Assembly (NCBI GenBank): GCA_030549175.1
Contig: JAUKUA010000007.1
Span: 2,294,001 to 2,358,000 of the forward strand
From: Lasiosphaeris hirsuta
Taxonomy: Eukaryota; Ascomycota; Sordariomycetes; Sordariales; Lasiosphaeriaceae
Reading direction: 5' to 3'
DNA length: 64,000 nucleotides
Within the stretch, counting starts at the first letter, position 1. Every line of letters begins with the position of its first letter. A model generated the notes under the pieces. The model did no database searches and was not told the DNA's origin. It saw only the letters and a list, made by a program, of their open reading frames with translations. Shown one piece after another: positions 1-11,912 of the stretch. The translations under genes and the position numbers were made by a program.

Positions 1-2562
1 CCCAGTCCGAGTCCGTTCTCATCCAGAAGCTCTTTACTCACTTCAAGAAAACCCCGGGCACGCACAAGCTGGGAGTACTCTACGTCGTAGACTCTGTAAC
101 GCGCAAATGGATGGACCAGGCCAAAGCCCAAGGCCAGTCCATTAGCCTGGCGGCGCCAGACGGCACGTTTGCTGCCGGTGTCCACAAAGTGACTGAACTG
201 ATGCCCATTCTGATGAACGACATCATTACAACGGCACCAGAGGATCAAAAGGTACGCAGAAAACAAAGAAATATGACATTGACTCACCCAACGGGTCGAG
301 TCTGTGAGTGCTTGGACTGTTGCTGTCGGGCCTGCTGTGCGGCGGCTGTTGCACTGTTGGCTTCGGCAACAACAATCCAGCATTTGTCGAGCTGATGCTT
401 GCTTGGAAATCTCGCGCATTTGTGCATGTTCTCTTCGATGGATAGTCACTCACATCAATGTCCGGTTTGTAGGAGAAGATTAGGAAACTTGTCGACATCT
501 GGGAGAAGGGCCAGACATTTCCCCCATCTATGGTCAACTCATTCAAGGAGAAGCTCAGTGCTCCCCGAACCACAAGTAGGTTTATCCCGACACATTTGTT
601 ACACACATTCTCCGCGGTTCCTCTATATGCCTGGCCAAACCGGGCATCCCCTAGTAATGCGCAGTGCTCTAACCATGCCGTGTATCGATAGATGTGTCGA
701 CAACACCACCAGGCAGTCCTCCACCTAATCTTTTGGCCTCACTGGGTGGTGGAAACCAGCCGGCAGCGCCGCGCCCAGCGATGCCGAACATTATGGAGAC
801 GCTTGCCAATATTGCGCGACAGAATGCAACAACCGCACAAAGTAATCCCAGTCTGGCTGCCCTGGCTCCTGCACCGGTGTTCAGTAATGGTGCAGTGCAG
901 TCTGCCCCCGTGCCCGCACCGGCGCAGTCAAGCATGCAGTACCTGCCGACATCACAGCCGGCTGCTCAGCCTGTAAATCTCCCGGCAATTCCGTTTGCAT
1001 ACCCTCCGCCGGTGCAGCCGGGCCCCCCGGCACATATCCCGGCTCCTGTGGCCGTGAACGGTGCTAGTAATCAGGCCAATGCTTTTTCTCAGGGCAACCC
1101 GACAGTCCAGCTCTTGGCTGCTCTTGCGGCCCAAGGAATCCCTCTTGACAAGCTTGCCAGCGTAATTCAGCTGATGGGCCATGGCGGCGGTGTTCTGCCG
1201 GGCGCCCAGCTTCAGCAGATGCCCCAGCCCTCGCAGACTGCATATGCAGCCCCTCCAGGCGCTGCTCCTGCTCCGGGCCCGGCCCCTTGGCAGCCCTCAA
1301 GACCCGATGAACCTCGTGATCGAAATGGCTATCATGATTCTATGAGATCCCCAGCCCGTCCGCGTGGTCGGTCGAGGTCGAGGTCACCTCGCGGTTGGGA
1401 CTCGCGGGACTCGCCGCGGACGCGTGGCACCGATCGAGGCTTTGAGTATGGGCGCCCTGCATCCCCCCCTGGTCATGGCCGCGGACGTCCTGACGAGAGA
1501 GAGCGGGACCGGGGCCGTGGTGGGCGGATGCCCGAATACCGTCAACGGTCCCCTCCCAACAACCGGCGTGCCCAGAGCACACCGGACCTAGACCCGTCCC
1601 AGCAAGAAAGGTGGATCCAGCATGACCCCACTCTCGCCAGTGGCAGCATCAAGGTCTACAGTCGCACGCTGTTTGTTGGCGGTGTAACGTAAGTGATAAA
1701 GCAGGAACATCTCGCTCTTCTCCATCATCATCCCCTCGTGTGAGTTGTGGCTAAGTCTAAAACCCCAGTTGCTCTGAGAGTGAACTCCGCCAAACTTTCA
1801 GCCGTTTTGGCCAAGTCCAGACATGCATTGTCAACAAAGACAAGCGCCATGCTTTTGTCAAGATGTTCTTTCGCAAAGATGCTGAGGCCGCCAAGGCTGC
1901 CATGGAAGATTCGCGGAATCAAGACCTCCAGCTCAGAGTAAGGCTATCTATTCCCTTGATCAATGCCCGTTTCTGAGTCATCCTACTGACCAGTCACTTG
2001 TCAGACCCGATGGGGCGTCGGTTTCGGACCACGTGACTGCAGCGACTACCAGAGTGGTATTAGCATCATTCCCATCCACAAACTAACCGATGCCGACCGT
2101 AAATGGATGCTCACGGCCCCATACGGTGGCAGTGGCGGCCGCCCCATCGTGAGTGGCATGTGCGTCGAGGAGCCCGATATCGAGATTGGCGCTGGTGTCT
2201 CATCCAAAGCCATCAGCCGTCGCATGCAGACCGACAAGGGAGGCAACCACGGCCCAAAATCAAGCAGGCGCGAGGATGACCCTAGCCATAGCGGAGGGAG
2301 CGAGGGCAGAGGCGGAGATGGCGGTGGCAGCAGCCGAGGGGGTGATGGTGGACGTGGCGGCGGTGAGGGCCGTGGAGGCCGCTGGCGCCATGGGCGGGAT
2401 AAGCATCGTAACAGCGGAGGCGCTGACAACCGCCGCGACGACCGCGGTGGCCATGGGGTCAACGATGAGCCCATCGTTATGAACCTGCCGGAGGGTATAA
2501 CCCTGGGTCCCAACGGCATCAATTATCCCCCAAACTACACCTTCAGCGCTGCGAACCAGTAA
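1..2562 (+). CDS. Nrd1/Seb1-type CTD-interacting RNA-binding protein (5' end missing)
   Basis: Nuclear RNA polymerase II-associated factor that binds the phosphorylated CTD and nascent RNA and acts in transcription termination (known for yeast Nrd1 and fission-yeast Seb1). Proposed exons are 1-251, 473-575, 692-1688, 1769-1937 and 2005-2562, with about 691 residues visible. The first two exons encode the rest of a CID (RPR) domain, including helices around VLYVVDSVTRKW and MPILMNDII. A long Pro/Ala/Gln-rich linker follows, then an Arg/Ser-rich patch. An RRM spans the next two introns, with RNP2 LFVGGVT and RNP1-like KRHAFVKMF. The conserved block after it starts with TRWGVGFGPRDC, and the tail is Gly/Arg-rich. 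CID plus central RRM in this order is diagnostic of the family. The start codon lies upstream of the window. The choice between the Nrd1 and Seb1 names is only one of orthology. Confidence 0.85.
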
Positions 2563-3897
2563 CCATATTCTCAGCATCTCAAACACCAAGATATTTGGCT
2601 TGAGGATTGACATACACCTCTCAGCCCAACTCCAACCAAAAACAACGACCAGCTCCATGTTGGCGGCTCCGGGGCTTATTTTGGCTCCTCGCGCCACGAC
2701 AAGGACAAGCAGGATATTTTCTTGCGTGTATAGTACCTTCGCCACCCATTCGACAAGGATTCGATGGATCTTATGGTATGGCACATCACGACATCAACTG
2801 GACATGATAGGCGGTAGTGCGAGCCTATCTAGCTTGCGGAATGTGCTCTTCATTCCACCGGAATTTACAGGAACAAAATGGCGGCAAAAGGCATTAGCAG
2901 TTGCAGAAGCAACATCGGGCAACAGGGGGCGTTTAGGTGCTGGGAATTCGGCAGGGGGGATTTTGTGATTCTGGACTTTGACTATACTCTGCGATAGCGA
3001 TTATATCCTTGGTTTGTAATGAGCGATGGCGAACCGGAGTACCTTACAGGGCAGAATGCGGATAGCACGATTGTGTATGGACTAGATACCAAAACAATTG
3101 ATTCGTCCACTTACATAACTTTTCTTTCTGGCCTTTCGTGATGTCAATGGAGCTGGCGGAAAGCGCCAAGGTGCATCTCTGTGCATCATGAATAACCCGG
3201 ATAAAAGGATGCCCCACTATCAAGTGTTGCACACTTGCAATCGAGCTTCAGAGCTCCGTCTAACTGCAACACACGTTTTGCGAGTGCAGGTGCCGGGAGC
3301 ACTGTTAGGATGCGGGGCATAGGATAAAGAACACCTCTGCTGAAGTCCTTTGCAAGGCGCGGGAGAATTCGGGATGCAGGCAACAAAGAGACCTTAAAGC
3401 AATCTTTTATTTACAGATACTCTAGCTCAGATAGAAAAGGACACTGGAGCACTTAACTTAGTTGAGGGGTCCAGGCTTCAATTGATCTTCTTACAACCAC
3501 CTAACACTTCATCCCACTAACTTGCAGTGCAAACCCCCTGTCCTTGTCATGTAGACGCAACTCGCGTTACACTTACATTGGTGCCGCAGCCTTAGCATAC
3601 CACAGTTATAGCGAACAGGTGCCATAGCCACTAGAGTAAGCTGCATACATTTACCTTTAAAACTATTGACTCTACTATGATAACAATATAATATATACCT
3701 ACTTAAATACTTAGAATATAATAACTAATAAAAAAGCTTTGTTATACCTATTGATAATATAGTTATAATTATACTTACAACTCATTCAACAATTCATCTT
3801 TAATTACATAAATTGTTTTTCTTTCGTAAATATTAATTAAGCATTCTTTTTATATTCAAGTTATTGTATACATTCCTACATATACATCTTTGAAAGC
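2563..3897. other. Intergenic, tail-to-tail region
   Basis: This lies between two converging genes. The first part is probably the 3' UTR of the Nrd1-like gene. From about 3640 to 3890 the sequence becomes strongly AT-rich (runs such as aatataatatat), unlike the surrounding GC-balanced DNA. No supported coding sequence. Confidence 0.6.
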
Positions 3898-6800
3898 TTA
3901 AAACTCTTCGTCGCTTTCTAACTCCTCTTCGTAAACAAATGGATATTCCTCTGCTACGTTAAAATCAACACCCTCTGTCACTAGCTCTTGGTAAGTTTCC
4001 CAATCCAGCTTGCTCGCGTCCAAATCCACATTGACATTCCGTAAATGACAGATTTCTAATGCATTATGCTCCTTTATAGAGCGTAGTTGTGCAAAGCGAG
4101 GCTTCCAGTTAGTTGAGCCTCTAACTGCATCCTGCTGGCGGGACTGCCATTCCGCTAGAAGCGGCTGTTGGGGGTTGCCGTCAAGGTGTGCGTCTACTTT
4201 AAAGAGGCCTGTTGATAAATACTGAGGCCCCTGAACAGCCCCTATTGTGGGGTTCTTATGCAGTACCAGCTGCCCATTCCCCAAATACAACTGCGCTAGT
4301 GCTACACCAGTTTCGACCACATGAGGCTGATGGTTAGCGTTAACAGTCGGTGGGGGTGGCTCCAGGTGTTGAACTATCGGCGTTGGCCGTCTGATCTTTT
4401 TAACACCCATCGCCCCAGGAAGCTTGACTGTAATCGTTGAAGACTGGTGCTTCTCCTCATCTTCATCATCTACCGACAGGAGAAAAATCCGGCCACTCGC
4501 ATCCCCGATGAGCAGCCTTGTTCGGTCCGGCGAAAACATTCCACAGGACACCGGAGCCGGCACTTCGAGGAGGTTTCTTACAAGTGGCTGCCTCTTATTC
4601 GAGCGGATGTTCCAGACTTTGACAACGCCGTCGGATGAGCCGGTGTAGAAGCGATCAAGTGTAGTCCCCCAAGCGGTGAACTTCACCCCCACGTCTTCGC
4701 TCTCCCGGTCACCGCTCAACTCCTCAACGGAGCGTCCGTGCTCCAGCACCCGGATAGGTTTATCGCCGAGTGCAGTATCCCAGACGTAAACTTTGCCGTC
4801 TGTGCATCCTGCTGTGATATAGCAGTATGAGAAACTATTCGGCCTAAAAAGAGTCAGTTGGAAGAATAGAAAAGAGTCGACGAAGTAGCTCACATGAACG
4901 TGAGCTCGTTGATATCTGCCGCCGTGCAGTCCAACGTCTTTACAGGGGTGAAAGCCTTGCCACCGTATTCCATGCTATCAGCCATACGGAAAATGCGGAT
5001 TTGTGTCCGCACGCCAGGCTCGACTTCTATACCCAGAGGAGAGGTTGCAGCAATGAAGCTCTCCTGGTGCGGGTGCCAGACCACCTCGAAGACGTTCTGT
5101 GTGGTGGCAGACGTAATCCGCCACCTCTCGCCTGTCAGCCCGTCCCACATGCACAACTCTCCTGTGTGTAATCTATCAGCCGGGATATCGCCGTCGAAAT
5201 CCGTCCGGCTTCTTGGCGAATATCCAACCAGGAGCAGGTGCTTCACTCCGTCGGTGATGCCCCATTGCATAGTGGCTGGGAAGTATGTCCACTTTTCAGT
5301 AGAGACAGTATTGCCCTGGGCGTCCGTTACCCTTGAGCAAGAGTAAGACCGATACGGGCTGCCAGAAATGTTCTGGTCATCGATATTGTAAATTCGGATG
5401 GCGTCACTAGCCACATCCGAAGCAGTAGCTACCATGCCAGACGCATGTTTCGAGGCGGCGACGAAGTTGACATTTCCCCTGTGTCTCCAGTCGCCCAGGA
5501 CGCTCATAAACGAGCCAGACTTGTCAACCTTCCAAACTTTAACCGTGCGATCGAAACCCGATGTGAAAGCCCGGTCATGGACGGCGTCGTAGTCTGACGA
5601 GACCACCGACGAGTAAAGCCAGGGGTCCTGACTCTGCCGCATGGCATCCGTGGAATTATCTCCCTTGTCAACGATGGGGCGCACAATCCGATGCTGGGGA
5701 TATGCCTGGACAGATCCCAATGCATATGATCCTAAAACAAGATTCCCAGGCTTGTTGTATTGCTGGTTATGCGAGTCCGAATGCTCAGTTGTGCCGCATA
5801 TAAAAGCGTCACTGGAGACCCATGCGATCGTTGCGATATCGCCAGCGCAGTCGGTCCATTCTGCCCTCACTTGCATCCCATCTTCGCGGCACCGTCTAAA
5901 CTCATCTGGGAAGTTGACCAGGCGTCTCACCGAACGGTATCCGTGATGCCCCGTGACCTCTCGAGTGAAAAGTAGCGAATACACCCGCCCGGAGCGACTG
6001 AAAGCTTCTTGTCTTCCGCTATCTACTTTTTCAACAGCGAGCAAAGTAGGCGTTTTAGATGCTGTCTTCTGTCTCAGATCCCGAAAAAAGTTCGTCACAT
6101 CCGATACTGTCCGTTTGGGAAGGGGGTTCCGTTTGTCAATATGCCTCAGAACCTTCTCTAAAAAGGTAGAGTTCTTGCGGATGAGCTTGCGAAGCTCTTT
6201 GCTTGGATCGTCGGCCTTTTTTTCTCGCAGGTTGAAAACTTTTCTCGTCATAATTCGCAGCTTCTCGATTTCCGCAATCGAAAAGTCGACATGAAAAGTG
6301 AAGGATTTCTCGGCATTATCGGGCTCACACAATTTTTCAGCACCGCTGCGGACCCGTTCTCTGTCATCTGCAGAAATGTACGGATGGCGTTCTTCAGAGA
6401 GCCATTTTGACTCTACAGAACCACCTGCTCGCCAAGGTAGAAACCGTCTCGGGGAAGACGGCCGTAGGGGAGGTTGTATGACCACTGGATGGGGTATGGG
6501 TGACGGCGCAGCGTGCACAGAAGCTGGAAGAGCTGCCTCAATACCAGGAGTTGGTACTCTCGGATTAGCCTCTCCTAGAGAAACCTCTCTTAGAGACGCC
6601 TCTCTTACGCTTGGGGCTCCTGAAACCGTTCGTGCTCGTTCGGGCTCAACGCTCCCGTCCTCGTCCTCGTCATCCTCAATAACAATTATCTGGGGTTGTC
6701 GAGAGAGAGAGCTAGAGGTCCGCGCCGGACCCAAGGAGTTAGGCTGAGTACTGGGGGATATTGTGAGCCGACCAAGAATCGGAAGAGGAATTGGTGAGAA

Positions 6801-7752
6801 CGAGTGCCTCGGTGCAACGGGCGGTGGTGCTCTTGCCGCAGGTGGGATAACCACGGGGAGGGGTATTTGCGCGCCAACCTGAGGGGGAGGAACTGGGGTT
6901 TGTACCGCCCGTGGTCTTGAAGGCAACGGGGCTTGCGGAACTGGGGTTTCTACTACCCGTGGTTTTGGAGGTATTGGCAAGGAGGGTGGTGGAACTGGGG
7001 TTTCTACGGCCCGTGTTCTTGGAGGTATCGGCACCGAAGGTGGTGGAACTGGGGTTTCCGCCGCACATGGTCTTGACGATATTGGATGCGGCACCTGTGT
7101 GGACGGGATGGGCAAGTCTCGACGGTATTCCTAGGAGACAGAAGTCAGTACCAGAGCATATTTGGGAACGCGGCGAGGTCAGAATAGCATACTGGGCGAC
7201 GGATCAAGTTCTGGATTTCCTTGACTGCACGCTCTGCAAGTTGGCGCTCAAAAGCATCGCTGATGAATCCATTGCCGCGTTTGTACTCGTTCGTAAACTC
7301 AGTTTGTGGACCAATGAGGTTGGCGATCACCTTCAGCACAGTCGGTGAGGATTCAGATAAATAAAACAGAAAGGGGGGGGGGGGGGTGGGGGCGCGAGGG
7401 TCATTCTTACCTCTTTCCCGATATCGATGTTTTTATATTGACCTTTTGGGAGGCTCGCCAATGGTCGATCTACGTGCGGAAAGACCTGACGTTTTAAGCA
7501 ATCGACGAAGACGTTGTCGTAGGCCCAAGCTGGGGGATTTTGAACCGAAGCAGGCGGACCATCGAGTCGTCGTCGTTTCGGCAGCGGTGGAGGCGCGTCC
7601 AAGGACCTGGCCCTGACATTGATCGGACCCGGCCTGGAAACACTTGTCGGTACTGAGCTGAGAAGCCGCCCCGGCGCCGAATCAGCCGTTGTGTGGTGTG
7701 ATACACGGCCGACGGCCGAAGAAGACGAAGTCGCGTTGACAATCGAACCCAT
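3898..7752 (-). CDS. Large nuclear WD40-repeat protein, possible Raf1/DIM-9 homologue
   Basis: Exons on the minus strand are 7752-7411, 7330-7193, 7130-4894 and 4843-3898, giving about 1220 residues. The phases agree at all three junctions, and the 62-nt second intron has a clean ACTGAC branch point. The N-terminal third is disordered and Pro-rich, with a basic nuclear-localisation-like patch (PKRRRLDG), four copies of an ETPVPPP-type repeat and a SUMO-interaction-like stretch IIVIEDDEDE near residue 308. A conserved alpha-helical region with FHVDFSIAEIEKL follows. WD40 blades fill roughly the second half (for example FDRTVKVWKV, GKVYVWD, DGVVKVWN), and the protein ends in an acidic tail. The combination recalls fungal Raf1/DIM-9, the WD40 subunit that works with the CUL4-DDB1 type complex and H3K9 methyltransferase. 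That assignment is an inference from overall look; the safe call is a WD40 scaffold. Confidence 0.7.
6876..7073 (-). repeat. Four degenerate coding repeats, ETPVPPP type
   Basis: The plus-strand motif ggaactggggttt recurs at about 6889, 6937, 6991 and 7045, spaced 48-54 bases. It encodes four Pro-rich units in the disordered N-terminal region of the WD40 protein. Unit number could vary between strains. Confidence 0.8.
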
Positions 7753-8228
7753 GGCCCATGCTAAGGGGACGCAGGCCTGCGATGCGAAGCACGCAGCTGC
7801 TAGGAATCAAGAAAAGCAAGAGAAAGGCAGTGTGGGTAGTAAAACGCGGTAGAAGTAGCGAAGTCACGGAAGAACGCGTTACATGTACTTTACGTACCTT
7901 GCATCCATTGCAATCATTGTGGTGGGAAGGAATGTGGTTGGAATTAGAAGGCCAAGAAGCTTGATTACTAAAAGGAAGTAAGATTAAGTGGGGCACTCTA
8001 TTAATAAGTACCCCAAACTCTAACTCGTAGCTAAAAGTAGCTAATTATCTCTAATTAATAATAATTTACGTATATGCTACGGTCTAGAAAGTAGACTCCT
8101 TGGATGAGCATCATTTTAGTGGTCCTTCTACTACGGTCTGGAATGGTCCGCTTTCGTAAGCATCATTTTGGTGGTCCTTCCCTTGACACTAGCATAATAT
8201 AATATGATGGCAGTGTTGTATATTGGAA

Positions 8229-8423
8229 AGTGTTACGTGGAAAAATGTAAATAGCTTAGATAGGTTAGTCCATTATGTGCAGTCCCTGCACCCAATTGAG
8301 CATATGAGCATAGGGGGTACACTGCTATATAATGGCAGTGCACCCCCTGTACTCAATTGAGCGCAGGGACTTCGCACAATGAACTAACATATCTAAGCAA
8401 TTTACATTCTACTATATAACAGT
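8229..8423. mobile_element. Nested palindromic (foldback) element, complete copy
   Basis: The arms 8229-8325 and 8334-8423 are near-perfect inverted copies around a centre at about 8328 (tatataat). Shared arm blocks are atgtaaat, gcttagata, gttagt, cagtccctg, caattgag, ggggg and cactgc. Many mismatches between arms are G/A or C/T transitions, as expected after RIP-like mutation. There is no coding potential; the transcript would fold into one long hairpin. Confidence 0.65.
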
Positions 8424-8776
8424 ATAATTCTGTAACGTATAAGCTTAAGTAAATTTTCCTATACTATATTATTAGTATTAATTATTATTATCTAGAGTAT
8501 ATATATATATATATTTATTTATCTATTTATTTACTGAGCTAACTTTTATAATTATCTTATATTTATTCTTGTAATATATATGTTTACAAGTTTTAAGATC
8601 CCATCAATTATTCTAGCACATTCGAAAACGTCTAGCATATAATTAGGTTTAATACGCACGGGACGTGGTTATTGTGCTGTGCGTTGCATTTGTTAGCTAC
8701 TTTATCTTAAAATTCCAGCTGTCGTTACCCGTGCCCACCGCTCATTTGAGTTCATTTCCAATAAAGGAGCATTCCC

Positions 8777-8880
8777 ATTGTTATGTGGTAGAATGTAGAT
8801 AGGTTAGTCCATTGTGCGCAGTCCCTGTGCTCAATTGAGCACAGGGGAGGCGTTGCCATATAATGGCAGCGCGCCCTCCC
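8777..8880. mobile_element. Truncated second copy of the palindromic element
   Basis: This repeats the left arm and loop of the element at 8229-8423: attgttatgtgg, aatgta, ataggttagtccattgtg, cagtccctg, caattgag and ccatataatggcag are shared. The match stops after gcgccctccc, so most of the right arm is missing. Two related copies within 600 bases argue for a repeat family and against a chance hairpin. Confidence 0.6.
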
Positions 8881-9648
8881 GACTGATTGCCAACAGGCCA
8901 TCCTTTACAATATTATCACAATACCATACAAATATGTCATGTCAGTGTTCATGTGAAGGACCACCAAACTAACGCTTATCCAAGCGGTCTTTCTGAGCGT
9001 AGCACCCGTTGTCTACAGGCACCAGCAGACTAGTAACAGGGTAAAACCTTGGTTGTATAAGGCCTAAACAGGCGCGGGCATGTGTGCATATTAGAGGCAC
9101 ATATAGTAGGCATCAACGTGCGAGAGGCAACTCCTGTGGGGATATGCAGATAACGGGGATATCAGTATGTCCAACAGATTTATGGTCAAGGTACTCATTA
9201 CAGCACCGTCATTTTCATTGTAACTCCTTTACAGCTCCTTTGAGCAACTATAAAGAATTCGTTCTAGCTCTTTGTAAGTGAGCTCGCAACTGAAACCTGT
9301 ACGAGACCCACTGAATCCGGCCTTAGAATTTAGAATTAGGTGCCTAAGGTCCAGTCATCCAGCCGCATCAAGCATTCGCTCTGATCATTAATGTAACTAG
9401 ACGGGACTGGCCGCATGCGGTGGTTGATGCAACTAGATAGATTAATATCTAAATCTCTACCCGTATAAGGTGGTGCAGCCAGCCGACGACGACCACCTAG
9501 ACAATTATCTTTCTTTGGTTAAATTTCAGTTGCAAACCCCTACCTCCTCAGTTTACACATCAGCTATAAACTGCACCAGCACGATGAACCGCCGCCCTTC
9601 CCGAATAAAAATCTCCCCAAAATAAGTATACCCCTCTTGACGTTCTTT

Positions 9649-11912
9649 TTACAACTTGGGCTTGCTAGTACTATTAGCAGCAAGCTCCTCGTACATGCGA
9701 TCGATCTCATTTCTGAACGCCCTCGTTGTCTGCGGCCGCTTGAGCTTGAGTCTATTTTATCACGAGTCAGTAGTGCATTCTCCACACATCAATACGTAGT
9801 TCTTCGTAGACCAGAGACAAACTTACGTAGGCGTCAACAGCTCATTCTCAATGGTAAATGGCTCAATGTCCAAGAAGCAATTCCTGACCTTCTCAAAGTT
9901 GTTAAACTTATGGCTCTTGCCAATCTGGTCCAGCAACTTCAAGAACGTTCCCTTCACACGGGGGTCGTTGGCAGCCGTCTTGAGGCCGGCCCGATCATCG
10001 GCTTCAACCGTCTTCTTGAGTATCCTGCTGGCATACGGCGCAAAGTGGACGGGGTCAATGCCAAACACGGCCACGAGGCTCGACTCTTTGGGATCACCGT
10101 GCACAAAGGCCATGGCCAGCAGGTTGGAGCTGCCCAGGTAGACGTTTTCGATGCGCTCGGGTGAGATGTACTCGCCCTGGGCGAGCTTGAGCACATTCTT
10201 CTTGCGGTCGATGATCTTGAAGCGGCCCATGTTGTCGACCTCGACAATATCGCCCGTGTGGAACCAGCCATCGCTCTCAATCGCCTTGGCCGTCTCCGTC
10301 GGGTTCTTGTAGTACTCCTGGAAAATGATGGGCCCCCGCATCAGGAGCTCGCCGCGCGGGTGCGGCTTGTCATCCACCGTGTACTCGTAGTCGGGCACCG
10401 ACTCGATGCAGAGTTCGACCGATGGGCAAGGGGGCCCAATATTGCCCGTCGTGAAGTCGTTGGGATACTGCACCGTGCCAACAGCATACGACTCGGTCAT
10501 GCCGAACCCCTGGACAAAGTTGTTGCCAAAGGCGGCACGTAGGAAGACATGGACATCGGGGTCTAGCTGGGCGCTTCCGCTCACCATGCTGCGCGCGCGG
10601 TCCAAGCCCACCGCCTTGAGCACCTTGGGCGTCCAGATCTTGTCGTACAAAAAGTGAGTGTTGTAGCCCTTGCCGGGGCCGAGCTGCATGTTGGCCTTCT
10701 TGGTCTCGATGACGTGTCTAGACAGTCTGCCCTTGACACCGTCGGCCTCGATCGTCGCTGCCTGGATGGCCGAGTTGATGCGGTTGAATAGGCGGGGCAC
10801 TGACATGAGCGCTGTCGGGCGCAAGAGCTTCATATCTTCCACCAAAGCGGCAATGTCGCCGTGGAAGTACCCAATGCTTGCACCTTCGGCCAGTGCTGTC
10901 TGATCGGCCATGCGGCCATAGATATGCGCCAGAGGGAGGTATGAGAGATGGACATCGCCGGGCCGGACGGTCTCGTTAGCACGAGCCGCAGAGATGCCGG
11001 CAACACCGTTGGCGTGAGTGAGAAGCACGCCCTTCGGGTCGCCGGTTGTGCCAGAGGTGTAGTTGATAGTCAGAATATCGTCGCGCTGAGGGGGGCGCAT
11101 GGCGCGGCCAGACTTCGCACCAATGGCCTCCACATCTTGGATCGAGAGGATGCGTATTCCAAGCTCGGCAGCGCTGGCGTTGAGCAGGGACAGCTTGGAT
11201 TGCCCGGTTGGCTCACCAGCATCCAAAGGATCGAGGGAGATCACGACCTTGAGTGAGGGGACGCGCGGGGCGAGCTTGAGAAGAGTCGGGATGTGGTTTA
11301 CGGAGCAGACGATGGAGGGCAGTGCGCCGTGGTTGATAATGTACTCGGACGTCTCGGGGCCGAGGGTCTCATAGAGAGAGACGGGCCAGAGCGACTGGGA
11401 GAGAAGCGCAAGCTCTGTTGCGGCATGTCAGCTTTTGCACGTTATGCGGGTTGCGCGCGGGACAAAGAGGGGGGTTGCGAACCAGTAATCTGCCACTCGG
11501 GACGGTTCTGGGCCCAGAGACCAACGCCGTACTTGTCGTTAGTGATACCAAGCTGCTTGTGCACCTCGATAATTCCGGCGCCAAAGTTCTTCCTGCGCTC
11601 GGCCACCTCGCTATACGTCATCCAAACATACTTGGGCTCCCACGTCTTGGTAGTCGGGTTCCATGGGCGCCATCCCAAGCACCGGGTGCTGGGCACTCGT
11701 GCGACAGAAGCCTCAAAGAGATCGTGGATAGTCTGCTCAGTTGGGTCGTACGTCTCGAGCAGGGGGCCGCTCTGGAAACGCCAGTGACGGTAGATGGGAG
11801 TCCGGTTCGGGCGTTCGGTGCCGGGAATGGGCAGCGCGTACGGCGAGCCTGCGGGAGGCGGCGCCGCGATCGACTTGATGTACGACGCTGTATCCTGCTG
11901 GGTGGGAGCCAT
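9649..11912 (-). CDS. Long-chain fatty acid-CoA ligase (acyl-CoA synthetase)
   Basis: Activates fatty acids to acyl-CoA through an acyl-adenylate, using ATP and CoA. Exons are 11912-11483, 11414-9827 and 9751-9649, giving 706 residues, the usual length for fungal Faa/ACSL enzymes. The AMP-binding signature YTSGTTGDPKG is at about 262-272, followed by the LPLAHIYGR block, FVQGFGMTES, the DGWFHTGDI motif and IIDRKKNVLKLAQGEYISPE, which contains the family-specific gate/linker signature. The protein ends in SKPKL. The tripeptide PKL is a weak PTS1-like signal, so a peroxisomal (Faa2-like) location for beta-oxidation is possible but unproven. The start is the ATG at 11912, beginning MAPTQQ; the frame runs about 10 codons further up without another ATG. 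Confidence 0.9.

Larger units (their letters stand above)
8131..9005. mobile_element. Degenerate MITE-like element with long terminal inverted repeats
   Basis: The left arm at 8131-8190 (containing ttggtggtccttc) matches the reverse complement of 8942-9005 (containing gaaggaccaccaa) over about 60 bases with scattered mismatches. The left arm is also tandemly duplicated, since 8077-8129 repeats the same pattern. The interior is AT-rich, has no transposase frame, and holds one complete and one truncated copy of a smaller palindromic element. This fits a non-autonomous DNA transposon of about 0.9 kb. No clear target-site duplication was identified. Confidence 0.55.
7753..9648. other. AT-rich repeat island without genes
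   Basis: About 1.9 kb between the start of the WD40 gene and the 3' end of the acyl-CoA synthetase gene. From about 7980 to 9540 the base composition is AT-rich with ta repeats (for example near 8495-8515), and it contains inverted-repeat elements listed separately. Open frames here are short and unrecognisable. It looks like a mobile-element relic degraded by C-to-T mutation. Confidence 0.65.

Noticed and set aside
2600..2968. 122-codon frame after the Nrd1-like stop codon
   Set aside because: Probably 3' UTR; translation has no recognisable features.
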